Assembly (NCBI GenBank): GCA_037501455.1
Contig: CM074865.1
Span: 18,360,501-18,424,500, forward strand
DNA: 64,000 bases
Direction of reading: 5' to 3'
From: Lantana camara
Taxonomy: Eukaryota; Streptophyta; Magnoliopsida; Lamiales; Verbenaceae
In this document: piece after piece, positions 35,048 through 45,946 of the stretch
How positions within the stretch are numbered: position 1 is the stretch's first letter
Layout: each line of letters begins with the position of its first letter
Made by a program: the position numbers and the translations under genes
Notes under the pieces: model-generated
Seen by the model: only the letters and a program-made list of their open reading frames with translations
What the model was told of the DNA's origin: nothing
Databases searched by the model: none

Positions 35048-35719
35048 TTCTGCGATCAAAGAAAGGGATTTTTATCTCTCAAAGAAAGTATGTTCTGGAC
35101 CTACTCGCAGAAACTGGAATGCTTGACTGCAAACCGGTGGGAACACCCATTCAAGTGAATCACAAGCTAAAGATAGCTAAAAGTGGAGAACCGAAAGAAA
35201 AGTATAAGTATCAACGGTTAGTTGGAAAGCTTATCTATCTCTCCCATACGAGGCCAGATATCGCTTAGGCTGTGGGGATTGTCAGCCAGTTCATGCATAA
35301 AATAATTCCCAAGTTGACACATATCTCACATAATCATGTTAAAATACAATTTGTAAAATTTAACTAAAATTAATATGAATAAATAACTAAAATAATAAGA
35401 TAAATCCTAACGCTCGAAACTCACACGTGTCGAGCGTACCTGACTGTCTGAAAATTGGGGCGTTACATTCTGCGATCAAAGAAAGGGATTTTTATCTCTC
35501 AAAGAAAGTATGTTTTGGACCTACTTGCAGAAACTGGAATGCTCGACTGCAAACCGGTGGAAACACCCATTCAAGTGAATCACAAGCTAAAGATAGCTGA
35601 AAGTGGAGAACCGAAAGAAAAGTATAAGTATCAACAGTTAGTTAGAAAGCTTATCTATCTCTCCTATACGAGGCCAGATATCGCTTACGCTGTGGGGATT
35701 GTCAGCCAGTTCATGCATA
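34880..35719. repeat. 420-bp tandem duplication across the LTR/copia junction
   Basis: Positions 34880-35299 and 35300-35719 are near-identical; the cgttacattctgcg junction occurs at 35041 and 35461. Each unit holds the last ~165 bp of the solo LTR plus ~250 bp of copia RT. The first copy has a TAG where the second has a Tyr codon (about 35265-35267), so one copy has mutated since. The breakpoint near 35296-35300 shows a 3-base overlap (ata) typical of microhomology. Confidence 0.9.
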
Positions 35720-36297
35720 GTGCTCAGAAGGAACACATGGAAGCCGTAATCCGGATCCTCCGGTATCTGAAACGAACTGCAGACACAGGGATCATGTTTG
35801 GGAATCATGGACATTTGGACATCGAAGCGTACATTGACGCAGACTGGGCAGGTAACCCAAATAACAGAAGGTCTACCTCTGGGTTCTTCACTCTTGTTGG
35901 AGGAAATGTGGTAACCTGGAGAAGTAAGAAGCAGAAGGTTGTGGCCCTATCTAGTGCCGAAGCTGAATTCAAGGGAATAGCAAAAGGAGTCACTGAGCTT
36001 ATTTGGCTCAGAAGACTGATGACAGAAATCGACATGGAACAGAAAGGACCAAGTTTGTTGAAGTGTGACACCAAAGTAGCAATCAGCATTTCAGAAAACC
36101 CAGTACAGCACGATAGAACAAAACACGTGGAGGTTGATCGGCATTTTATCAAAGAGAAGCTGGAGGATGGCACGATCTCCATCCCGTTTGTCAAATCTGA
36201 AGACCAATTGGCAGACACTCACAAAGGCTGTTACAAGTCAAATCTTCCAAGCCGTGTTGGGCAAGCTAAGCATTGGGGACTCAATCACTTAGCTTGA
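35468..36297 (+). pseudogene. Copia element 2 reverse transcriptase 3' part and RNase H
   Basis: Resumes RT after the inserted LTR (SKKGIFISQRKYVLDLLAET, LVRKLIYLSYTRPDIAYAVG) and continues through RNase H with AYIDADWAGNPNNRRSTSG, VALSSAEAEFKGIAKG, KCDTKVAISISENP and HVEVDRHFIKEKL. A short deletion after SEDQLAD shifts the last ~25 codons out of frame. The polypurine tract follows at about 36292-36304. The truncated duplicate of its first part is at 35048-35299. Confidence 0.9.
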
Positions 36298-36486
36298 GGG
36301 GGAGTGTTAGAATGGAAAGAGTTGACTTACCGGATTTAATCCCGGATTCCTTGTAATTAGTCGGGTTCTTAGGGATTACGTTTGTGGGTCTATATATCCT
36401 TATTAGAGGTGTTAACGGTGTAACAAAGAAAAATATTGATAATGAATACAACCAAGCTTTTCATCCCAAAATACCATGTTCTAACA

Positions 36487-36840
36487 AAACATATCTATTT
36501 AGACCACTCTCTCATCTTTCTCTCAAACTCTCTCAAAAGCTGAAACCCTATTCTACGTGATTCAAACTCAAGACAAAGTTATCAATTGAAGTTTCGATCC
36601 GGCGGTGGAGAATTTTATCATTGCTCCACCGCCGGACTGACTCAATTCTATTCTACCGTCAACTTCTCAAATTTGTTCCATCGAAATCCGCTGCAATCGA
36701 CGGTTTGCGTCTTTCTTTCTTTTTCGTTATGTTTTCTTTCAAGTCTTCCGAATGAAAGTTTTATCTCTTCCGTATGGAAGTTTTGTCCCTTTCCTATGGA
36801 AGTTTAGTTAGTTTTTTTTTTATTATTTTATGTGATTTTC
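36487..36840. other. Unassigned sequence after copia element 2
   Basis: CT-rich text (ctctctcatctttctctc) then a small GC-rich inverted repeat (gatccggcggtggag... / gctccaccgccgga, 36596-36634). It could be the leader of a decayed gene or LINE. No frame with recognisable domains. Confidence 0.4.
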
Positions 36841-37133
36841 CGAGGAAATTTTTGGCCAAGTTATCTGTTGTAGGCCAATTAATATGTTCTTCTCAATCCG
36901 GAGAAAAGGCGGCTACGAAACTGGCTGCGGAACTTCACCCAGATCGAATCTTGAACTTCAAGGAGTTTGTTTCTTTTACTAGACGTGATGCTAATATAAT
37001 AGCTCACAAATTTGTTAGAATTGCGGCTTCGGCCTGCGTTAATTTTTCTGTTTTTCTTTGTATTTTTATTATTGTTCTTCTTTATCTTCAATAATATCTC
37101 CCTTTGAGGGGTTTGGCTTTAAAAAAAAAAAAA
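36841..37133 (+). mobile_element. LINE 3' end (RNase H-like tail and poly-A)
   Basis: A frame at 36774-37094 includes FVSFTRRDANIIAHKFVRIA, matching the C-terminal end of the RNase H-like domain of plant LINEs. It is followed by the usual short 3' UTR (ccctttgaggggtttggct) and poly-A at about 37121-37133. 5'-truncated; target duplications not identified. Confidence 0.65.
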
Positions 37134-37384
37134 CAAAAAGATATATCTCGTATATTTGTATTCGAGTTGTATAATTTGTGATAAATAATGGGTTTGACTT
37201 AACTAACTCCAAAAAACTAGTTGTTGAGTGGAGGGTTGGCAACTATTATATATTAAACTCTATATTTTAATTATTCGATGTGGGATTTTTGACAATTTGT
37301 TACCCTAATAATTATTGGGAGAGAATTTTACACGTTAATAATCTCAGTCCCAATGAATCGAATATATAAAAAAAAAAAAAAGAG

Positions 37385-37752
37385 AATGATTTTTTGCCAT
37401 CCGAACTATAGGCCATTTGGCAATTCACCATCCAAACTATTTCGCCCCCGAAACCACCATCTAAACTTCGAATTCCTGACAAACCACCATCCCGAAGCGG
37501 TTTTGACTCTTTTTTCAGCGGTTTTGAATGTTTTAACACATGTAAATCTGCCTCTCTTTGTTATTTTTTCATAGATTTACCCTTAAAACATTCAAAACCC
37601 CTGAAAAAAGAGTCAAAACCGCTGAAAAAAGAGTCAAAACCGCTTTGGGATGATGGTTTGTCAGGAATTAAAAATTTAGACGATGGTTTCGGGGGCGAAA
37701 TAGTTTGGATGGTGAATTGCCAAATGGCCTATAGTTCGGATGACAAAAAATA
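37385..37752. mobile_element. Foldback/MITE element with ~150-bp arms
   Basis: Left arm about 37389-37537 (TTTTTGCCATCCGAACTATA start) and right arm about 37583-37750 (TATAGTTCGGATGACAAAAA end) are inverted copies around a ~45-bp loop. The right arm carries an extra 21-bp duplication of a 'gctgaaaaaagagtcaaaacc' block. Flanked by A-runs. Non-coding. Confidence 0.8.
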
Positions 37753-38068
37753 TTTATCCCAAAAAAAAAAAAGGAATTTGAATATGCAAAGTGTCAATGT
37801 TATTAGGGTTTTAATACTTTCATGACTACCAGAAGATCTATTTTCTTTTTGAAAAAGATTACTAGAAAATCTTGAAGATATTCAATAATATAGATTAAGA
37901 TCTCCGCCATTAAAATAGGACTTAGCTAATTAAGAGACAAAACGTGGATTTTTTTCTGGAAAAGCTGATGAGTGATGAATGATAATTTAACATTTGCGTA
38001 TGATTATAATTGGACGACTATTAACAGACAATTTTGTGAATAAATGTCAAATTCAATGTAGGTAGTGC

Positions 38069-38116
<48 letters not shown>

Positions 38117-38497
38117 CTAATTATTTAATTACTCAATTGTTCAATTCAATTATTACATTAGTAACTTTAGATCAACAAATTGTCGGTTGGATTACGAAAT
38201 GGAGCGCATGCAAGAATGCAAAACACTTTTGAACTTAAAATTAATTAATAATTAAATAAATAAATATAAATACAAGGAGGTGGAAATCTAAATATATTAT
38301 AAAAGAATGGGTTTTGGTTCCGTGATATTTTGTCATCGGCCAAAATACCCTTATAATAATTATATTAATAATTTTAATTAGGGATAATTATGTAAATACA
38401 TATTATAAGTTATTAACTAAAAAATATTAAAAAAGTACTTATTAAGTTAAAACAAGACTCTTCGTAGAAGAGAATTAAGATTTTTTTAATTAATTAA
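37753..38497. other. AT-rich intergenic DNA
   Basis: No gene seen. (TA)n microsatellite at about 38075-38114. Confidence 0.5.
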
Positions 38498-39060
38498 TTA
38501 AAAACATGTATAATTCAATAAAGATTCTTTTAATATTAATACATTAATTAATTGTATTCAAATTTAATAATATAAGATACTAAATTTTTCCACAATCTGA
38601 AGTGATTATTATAATAAGAGATGTTTAACGAATAAAATTAGACAATAAATTAATTCACTTATAAATTTTGACAAATGAAATGTTTTCAATTACATAAAAA
38701 CATGTATAATTCAGTAAGCAATATTCTTTTAATATTAATACACTAATTAATTGTATTCAAATTTAATAATATAAGATGCCAAATTTTCGTACAATTTGAA
38801 GTGATTATTATAATAAGAGATGTCTAACGAAAGGAAAGACAATAAATTTATTCACATTATAAATTTTGATAAATGTAATGTTTTCAATTGCATATTGCTA
38901 AAACCTGTGAAACTAACATGCCTAAAATTTCAATTTGAAGACCTACAATTTGAAGTGTTTATTATAATAAGATATGTCTAACGAATTGAAAGAAAACAAA
39001 ATAATGCATATTATAAATTTTGGCAAATGAGTGTTTTCAATTGAATATTATTAAAGCGTA
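38498..39060. repeat. ~195-bp tandem repeat, two copies plus a partial third
   Basis: The block starting aaaaacatgtataattca at 38500 recurs at about 38696; its 3' part (aatttgaagtg-ttattataataagaga-tgtctaacga) recurs a third time at about 38947. AT-rich, non-coding. Confidence 0.8.
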
Positions 39061-39481
39061 TATCTCTCATTTTATAAAAATATATTTTGGGATTTGAATT
39101 TTTTTTTTAACAATATAATTTTTTTTTTTAAAAAACACAATTTTATTCCCATATGGCATAAAATTGTAGTGTAGGTCCGTTATTTTTAACTTTTGGTCTC
39201 AACTTTTTAATAAAGTTACAATTTAAGTTCCAATATTAACTTTTTGGATGGTCATATGCTCCATTAGTGGAATTTACTACTTGTATTTAAAGCGGAATGA
39301 TATCAATTCTAACTATATTTACTGAAAAAATCTTGGATTGATTTCTACTTTACGTACTAATAATTTAACTCCTAAATATGACTAGAATTGGTCGCATATC
39401 ACCTAAAATACAAGTGGAGGGAGGATTCTACTAACGACCCACGTGAAGTGCACAAATCTTTTTCATTAACAAAATTAACAT

Positions 39482-40475
39482 CTATGGGACTAAAAAGGTT
39501 TTATGTAAATAATGGTGCGCACAATCAAATTTTGTATACCCTGTAATATTAAAATTATATTGTTTCAATATCAATTTAATAATATTGTACTAGGGCGAAT
39601 GAATATAAATATTAAAGAACAAAATTTCTATTACATATCAAATGAGATATATTATTGTCTTTCTAAATGCAGAAATAATAATGTTTAAGAAAAATTAATT
39701 CTTAATAGATTATGGACATAATCAAACGTAGTGATGACGACATTAATAATGAGCGAATTATCGAAAAATAGTTTAGAATAAGATTTGATGGAGATCATAG
39801 AAACCTAAAACAGTCTAAAGAAGCGAGATTTGGTTGAGAAAAATTGATGTTGGGATATTGCCCTGGTGGTGCTTGGGAGGGGGAAGGGAGAGAGAGGAGA
39901 AAGAGATGTGATATAGAATTAGAGGGTTTGTGGTGATTTATAATATAACATAGAAGATAATTAGTACACATTATCAACCTATGGGACTAAAAAGGTTTTA
40001 TGTAAATAATGGTGCGCAAAACCAAATGCTTTATACCCGGTAATATTAAAATTATATTGTTTCAATATAACTTTAATAATATTGTATTAAGGTGAATGAA
40101 TATAGATATTAAAGAACAAAATTTCTATTATAGATCAAGGGAGATATATTGTCTTTCTAAATGCAGAAATGATAATGTTTAAGAAAAAATAATTGTTAAT
40201 AGATTTTGAACATGATGACGACATTAATATTGAGCAAATTAATTATCAAAAAATAGTTTAGAACAAGATTTGATCAAGATGATCGAAACCAAAAACAGTT
40301 AAAGAAGCGAGATTTGGTTGAGAAAAATTGATGTTGGGATATTGTCGTGGTGGTGCTTGGGAGGGAGGAGGGAGAGTGAGGAGAAAGAGGTGTGATATAG
40401 ATTTAGAGTGTTTGGAGTTGATTTATAATATAACATAGAAGATAATTAGTACACATTACTATTACTAATTTTTTG
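39482..40475. repeat. ~497-bp tandem duplication
   Basis: The block starting ctatgggactaaaaagg at 39482 recurs at 39979 with scattered differences; both copies end in a similar ataacatagaagataattag block. Each carries a small GA-rich patch (ttgggaggg...). No gene. Confidence 0.85.
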
Positions 40476-40539
40476 TTATAATGTTTTGTCAATACAATTT
40501 TCTAATATTAAAAAAATATTTGTTATATCATAATTAATG

Positions 40540-41740
40540 TTATAGTATATGATCATGTCGGAATTTGGTGGCCGATGAACCTACTGATTCAATTAGCTTG
40601 ATGACTCAAGAATTTATTTGAAAGAAAATCTTCTCAACCTAAAATGGGACAAGGGAAAAAAATTGTGAATTGGGTCGAGTGGCCATGATATAAATTAAAT
40701 CCCCTGATGCCTAAATCAACAATTAGCTCGAAAATCTTATGAGTAAATTAAAACACTTGAAAAGTGAAATAAATGTACTTACCAACTGACATGAATTCGA
40801 TGAGTATTATGGTGGTAAGCCTTTGTACGTTTTTAAGTACACATACTTAATGTGTATTAAATATATTTATAGAGTTGATGGTTGTAGGTACGGTGCACTT
40901 GAGTGAAATAGGCCAGGAGATTATCTACATTTAATGCACATCTTGCATGATCCTTGACTTGCATCTCAATTGGGGAGGTTGAGGGACCTGGTCACCAAAT
41001 CGTTTCCTCAGGCATAAACTGACCCCTCTATCTTAGGTCGGGAGGGAGGTTGAGCGCGCAACTAACTAAGATTGATGCGTCATGCCTTGTGTCATTCCAC
41101 GTCATGTTAGGTATCTTCGTGACATTATGTCACATCATAAAGCCCAAAGATCGTCAGGTAGGGCTGACTTGGTTGATGGTCTTTCGACTTATAGAGGCGT
41201 CATTCACGTAGCAGATCAACTAGCCAGACAGTAATCATAACAATGTTTTGTTTTCTCATTCCCTGTAAATAGAGCTTCTCAATCATTTTTAGAAGTTATT
41301 TTTACTAAAAAGCATATCGAGCGAGTAAGAGCAAGTATCGTGCGAAGAGTTATCTTAATCTAAGTTTCGAAAGACAAGCTCAAGAGAAGTTGGTCAAAAC
41401 ACCTTCTTACTTTAGGTATTATTTCGACCCAACTCTGTACGCGTTTCTAATTTTTTTTTCCTTTTATTTTTATCTACTTCTAAGATGGTTTTGGGAAAGG
41501 ATTTCAATGCCTACCCATAAGACAATCCTTTCTGAGTTTTAAAGGCCTCTAATTCTCGAATTATAGCTTCGGGATGAGACCGTATTGGAGGAAGAGCAGT
41601 CGGAGCCTATAAACATTTGTCTGAATCTATCTTCTGTATCTTACTTTATATCAAAAAAAAATTTAATTTGGATTCGAGATGATTTAAGCGATATTGTAAT
41701 TTCTTAACTTGGTGGGGACAAATGTTATTAACACTAAATA
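40540..41740 (+). mobile_element. LTR-like remnant, unclassified
   Basis: Composition rises above the AT-rich flanks from about 40556 (TGTCGGAATTTGG) to 41700. It includes a promoter-like stretch (ccctgtaaatagagcttctcaatc near 41262-41285) followed by leader-like text, as in plant gypsy LTRs. Neither ends nor target duplication could be fixed. No coding region. Confidence 0.4.
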
Positions 41741-41759
41741 TCTCTTATAAAGTATTACA

Positions 41760-42700
41760 TTCCTTCAAAATACTTGGGGGAATGTGGCAAAACTCCCCAA
41801 GGCACAAGACAAATTTGACATTACTCCCCCATGGAAAAAAATATTAATACTAACTCCTCAATTCAAATTTGTAATTTGATTTCACTCTCCATTTTTTATA
41901 AAATTACCAAAATAGCCTTGAAGAAATATGAAATGACATAACACATCGCTCTTCCCTCTTACACAAAATATTTTGTTAACCTAATACCTCATATACATGA
42001 TTTTATACTTTCATTTTGTATGTTAATACTTCAAAATATAATTTTCATACTTCATATATATATATATATATATATATATTGTGTAGGTGGATGGTGAGGT
42101 AAAAATTAATTGTTGATTTATATTTTGAAGTATTAATTAGAAATTATAAATTATCCAAATTATAAAACAGAGTATTGAAATTATAAAACAAAGTATTCAA
42201 ATTATAAAACATAGTATTATAAAGTTTTTGAATTATAAAACATAGTATTTAAATTATAAGACGGAGTATCCATATTTAAAAATAGAGTATTATTTGTAAA
42301 AATTAAAGTATTCAGGTTTAAAACTGAAGTACGAGAAGGAAAAATAAAGAAAAAGAAAAAAAAAAGAGTATTGTTCGTAAAAGTTAAAGTAGTTATGTTT
42401 TAAATTAGAGTATTATTCATAACAGTTAAAGTACCTAAATTTATAATTGAAGTGTTGTTCATAAATATTAAAGTATTCAAATTTAAAAATAGAGTATTAT
42501 TCATAAAAGTTAAAGTACTCAGGTTTAAAATTGACGTATGAAAAGGAAAAGGAAATAAGTAATGATATTGCAGTCAATTTAGGTGAGTGGGGAGTGAAAT
42601 CAAATTGTAAATTTGAAATGGAGAGTTAATATAAATTCTTTTCACATAGGGGAGTAAACTAAATTATTTCCAAATGGAGTTATTAATTATGGCCCTAATT
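41760..42700. mobile_element. Foldback/MITE-like element with repetitive centre
   Basis: Inverted arms at about 41817-41892 and 42574-42662 (tttgatttcactctccat / gagtgaaatcaaattg). The centre has (TA)n (42058-42080) and many copies of short 'aattataaaacatagtatt' and 'ttaaagtattcag' words. Non-coding. Ends imprecise. Confidence 0.6.
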
Positions 42701-43209
42701 ATTTAAGTAAATTAGGATAACTTAAAAATAAGAAATAAGACTCATTTAATCTAAAGAAAAGATAAACGGATTTTACAAATAAACTAACTATATAGGATCA
42801 AATAAAAAATAAATAAAAAATATAATTTATTTTGTCATACTAACTTTATAATATATCTTATAATTTTTTGTTTATGAGATGGTGTCTATTTCTGTTATGT
42901 ATGATCACAAATATATCCATACAAATAGATTTTTTAGTTTAAGGGGTGGGGGGACATGACACAATATCCGACACAAACTCACAAAGACACAATAAAATAA
43001 TATTTTTAATATGGTTGTACATCATAGGAGAGTATTAGTTTGAAAGTATAACTTTTTTATTTGTATAATTGAGAGTTATAATTCAAAAATGAACTTTCAA
43101 TTCAAAACTACTTATTCTAAAAAGTCGACATTTCAAATAATTTAATTTAATAATTAAAAATAATTAAATAAACCTTGTATTTAATGTGCTATGCACATTC
43201 TTTTTACGG

Positions 43210-43510
43210 GAAATTCCCGAAAAATCCCCATATGGGAACACAAATTCCTCTTTACTCCCCACTTTAAAAAAAGTTCATCTGAACTCCCCAGATGAAAATC
43301 ATCTTTACTCCCCGTTTTTTTGGAAGGTTGTATAAAAATTCAAGAATCGCGTACCCAAACCCCGAAATCACGTACTTAAATGCCCAAATAATGTATTTGC
43401 CATGGGGAGTTAAAGGGAATTTGGCCTGTCATCTAGGGAGAAAATGAGAACTTTTTAAAAAATGAGGAGTTAAAAGGAAAATTTTCAACTTTTAGGTACT
43501 ATTCATAGAA
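43210..43510. mobile_element. Foldback/MITE-like element (~290 bp)
   Basis: Imperfect inverted arms at about 43226-43310 and 43418-43500 (cctctttactcccc / ggggagttaaaggg). Its 'actcccc' wording resembles the arms of the element at 41.8-42.7 kb, so the two may be related. Confidence 0.55.
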
Positions 43511-45533
43511 AACCCCTTTTTTTTTACTAGTTCTTATAAGATCATGACACCTAAAATCTCAAATATTTATTAATATATGTCCCACAAACAGCACACCAAA
43601 ATAAACAAGAATATATAATCGATCCTCAAACCATACGAATTAACTAAGGTAGTTAGAAACTTTTTACCTATAAAGAGAAACATTATTTTAGTAAAAGCAA
43701 AAGTACATTAACTCTCAACTTAGTTCCATCTTATAATAAAAATAAACCCTCGTAGATCGATGATATAACTTATATATGAATGTTTATATTATCTACGTAT
43801 ACGCACTAGTTTTAATTAATTAAATACCATACTTTAATATCTTGTTTGTAATGACGGTTTTATGAGTTAATCAATTGAATCATACAAGGCTTCTCAAGCA
43901 TCATCAAATTTTTATTATATTAATTAAAGAATGTACATAATGTACATATATAAAACTCGGGATTCACTTGATTCATTGACTTGTAAACTCTAGGCCATGG
44001 ATTTATAATATAACTATAACTATAACAATAAATTGCGTATACCTACCCACCTAATTTGCAATTTTTATATAAAAAGTTTTCCGATGAAAAAACTAATCCA
44101 TAACTCAAAAAGTTTGCAATTTCATGCACCATTTGACTCGAATAGATATGATACGACGAAAATCCATCCGAAACTTACAAAACCCGCTTCATGGAAAATT
44201 CTCTAAAGGACCCGTGGAGATCCGGGTGGTTTTTCGGCGGGTCATATCTATTCGGGTCAAATAGTGTATGAAGTTACGAACTTTTAGAGTTATGGATTAG
44301 TTTTTTCACCGGAATTTTTTTTGTACCAAAATTGCGAATTAGGGTGAGTTAGTATACCAAAATTACAATTTTTTCATAGCTATAATGCATGGATATGAAC
44401 ACAATAATATGAACACGATACGATATAAATATGATGGTACAAATTTTCTTTTTTTAATTTCTCATGTGATGAGTGTCAGACACAATTTTTAACACAAATA
44501 TCCGATAAGATACAGTAAAATAATCTTTTTAGAACTTAGAGGTATCCGAACGTGATAACTTTATAGCTAGGATTTTCCATCGGGAAGCATAAATATGAAA
44601 AATAAAGTAAAATAAAGCTTGTTCTATTTTGTAATACTAGGATCTAAGTTAGGTTAATTTATACTACAATTAAATATAGTCTTTTGAGCTAATCATTAAA
44701 TATACACCATGGTTCTATTTAATATATCCCACTTCCAAGTCCCATAACTGAGTCTTCCAAGATAGTCTCATATATATATATATATATATATATGATTTTA
44801 TTTTAATATTTGTGGCCTTTGGAACATGTGGAATATAGGGTCAGTATCAGTGCAAGTGGTAGAAGTTGCACCCGATAAAATGGAAGAGGGAGTGCTTTCC
44901 ATTCTTCACCAAAAATAATTGAAATGAGTTATAAATTCAATGACTCTCCCATTTTATGAAGTATAATTGAAACCAATTAAGGCTTATAATGTTCTTGTAC
45001 ACGTTTGAACTAATAAGTTATTGATACACGGCGATGGTTAAACAAATTATACATGCAAATATAATAGTAAGGGTAAATGCCAAAAAAAATGCAATAGAAA
45101 TATAAAATGTGTCTAAAGACAACTTATTATATATATATATTAAAAAGAAAACTACAATAATATTTGTCATTTATGCGCGGTAAAATGGTTTTTTATCTTA
45201 AAGAAATCAATATCATTATACCTCTGAATATCCGAAAAATCGATTAAATAAAAAACATTATATTTTTCGTAAATAGCACTGCAAACCTTGTATTTTAAAT
45301 AAATATCATGAGAAAAACACATATTGTAATCTAATTTATATATTTATTATATATATTATAAAAATACGAACATAATTTTTGGTTTCTTACAAAATGTTGA
45401 TCGCCTAAAATATCCTCTTAATAATACTTATAGCAATATTAAACTAGAGGGTAATTTGGTAAACACATATTATATATTATTACATTTAAAAATTTTAAAA
45501 ATACTTATTTGAGTGAAAATTTGACTCCTTAAT
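43511..45533. other. AT-rich intergenic DNA containing one foldback element
   Basis: No gene seen. An inverted repeat at 44031-44372 is listed separately; (TA)n lies at about 44770-44792. Confidence 0.5.
44031..44372. mobile_element. Foldback/MITE element with ~130-bp arms
   Basis: Left arm about 44031-44165 (start region cacctaatttgcaatttt) pairs with right arm about 44235-44372 (end region aaaattgcgaattagggtg). Internal words such as aactaatccataactc / gagttatggattagtt and cgaatagatatga / tcatatctattcg pair clearly. The loop is about 70 bp. Non-coding. Confidence 0.8.
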
Positions 45534-45946
45534 TGTAGCACCCGCGACGTGAGCACCACATCCCCCGCACTATGAGTTCGATCCACATATGAAATGACGA
45601 GTCCTCAAGCTAATAAGTTCATGCAATTAGGTTCTAAACTTATGAAAATTGATCAATTTAATCCAATTCAATTTGTGCAATTAAGTCCTTAATTTGTAAA
45701 AGTAGTCAATTAAGGACATCTAGACAATTAAGTCACGTTCGGCAATTAATTCACGTATCACATAAATACAAATCTTGTAATAATTCTCAAGTTGTAATAC
45801 TTCCATATAAACATTTAGGAATATAATTCACAAAAATATCATGTAAGGCATAGATTAATAATTAAAAGGATTAAATAAATCCTATCTCTCGAAAACTCAC
45901 ACGCGTGACCCGCGTACCTGGACTACTGGAAAACTGGGGCGTTACA

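Larger units (their letters stand above)
29045..36486 (+). mobile_element. Copia element 2, complete ends, with a nested gypsy solo LTR
   Basis: 5' LTR 29045-29226 and 3' LTR 36305-36486, both 182 bp and about 96% identical by eye (7 differences), bounded by the 5-bp duplication AAACA (29040-29044 and 36487-36491). The primer site TGGTATCAGAGG follows the 5' LTR; a polypurine tract (gcttgagggggag) precedes the 3' LTR. Internal order is gag remnant, protease, integrase, RT, RNase H, the copia order. The RT is interrupted by a 2641-bp gypsy solo LTR and a later 420-bp duplication. Related to copia element 1 at 13-16 kb. Confidence 0.95.

Noticed and set aside
40556..41218. Solo LTR from TGTCGG at 40556 to 41213 flanked by GATCA on both sides
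   Set aside because: The 5-bp match is easily found by chance, the ends are not inverted (TGTCGG versus GTAGCA), and promoter-like text continues beyond the proposed end.
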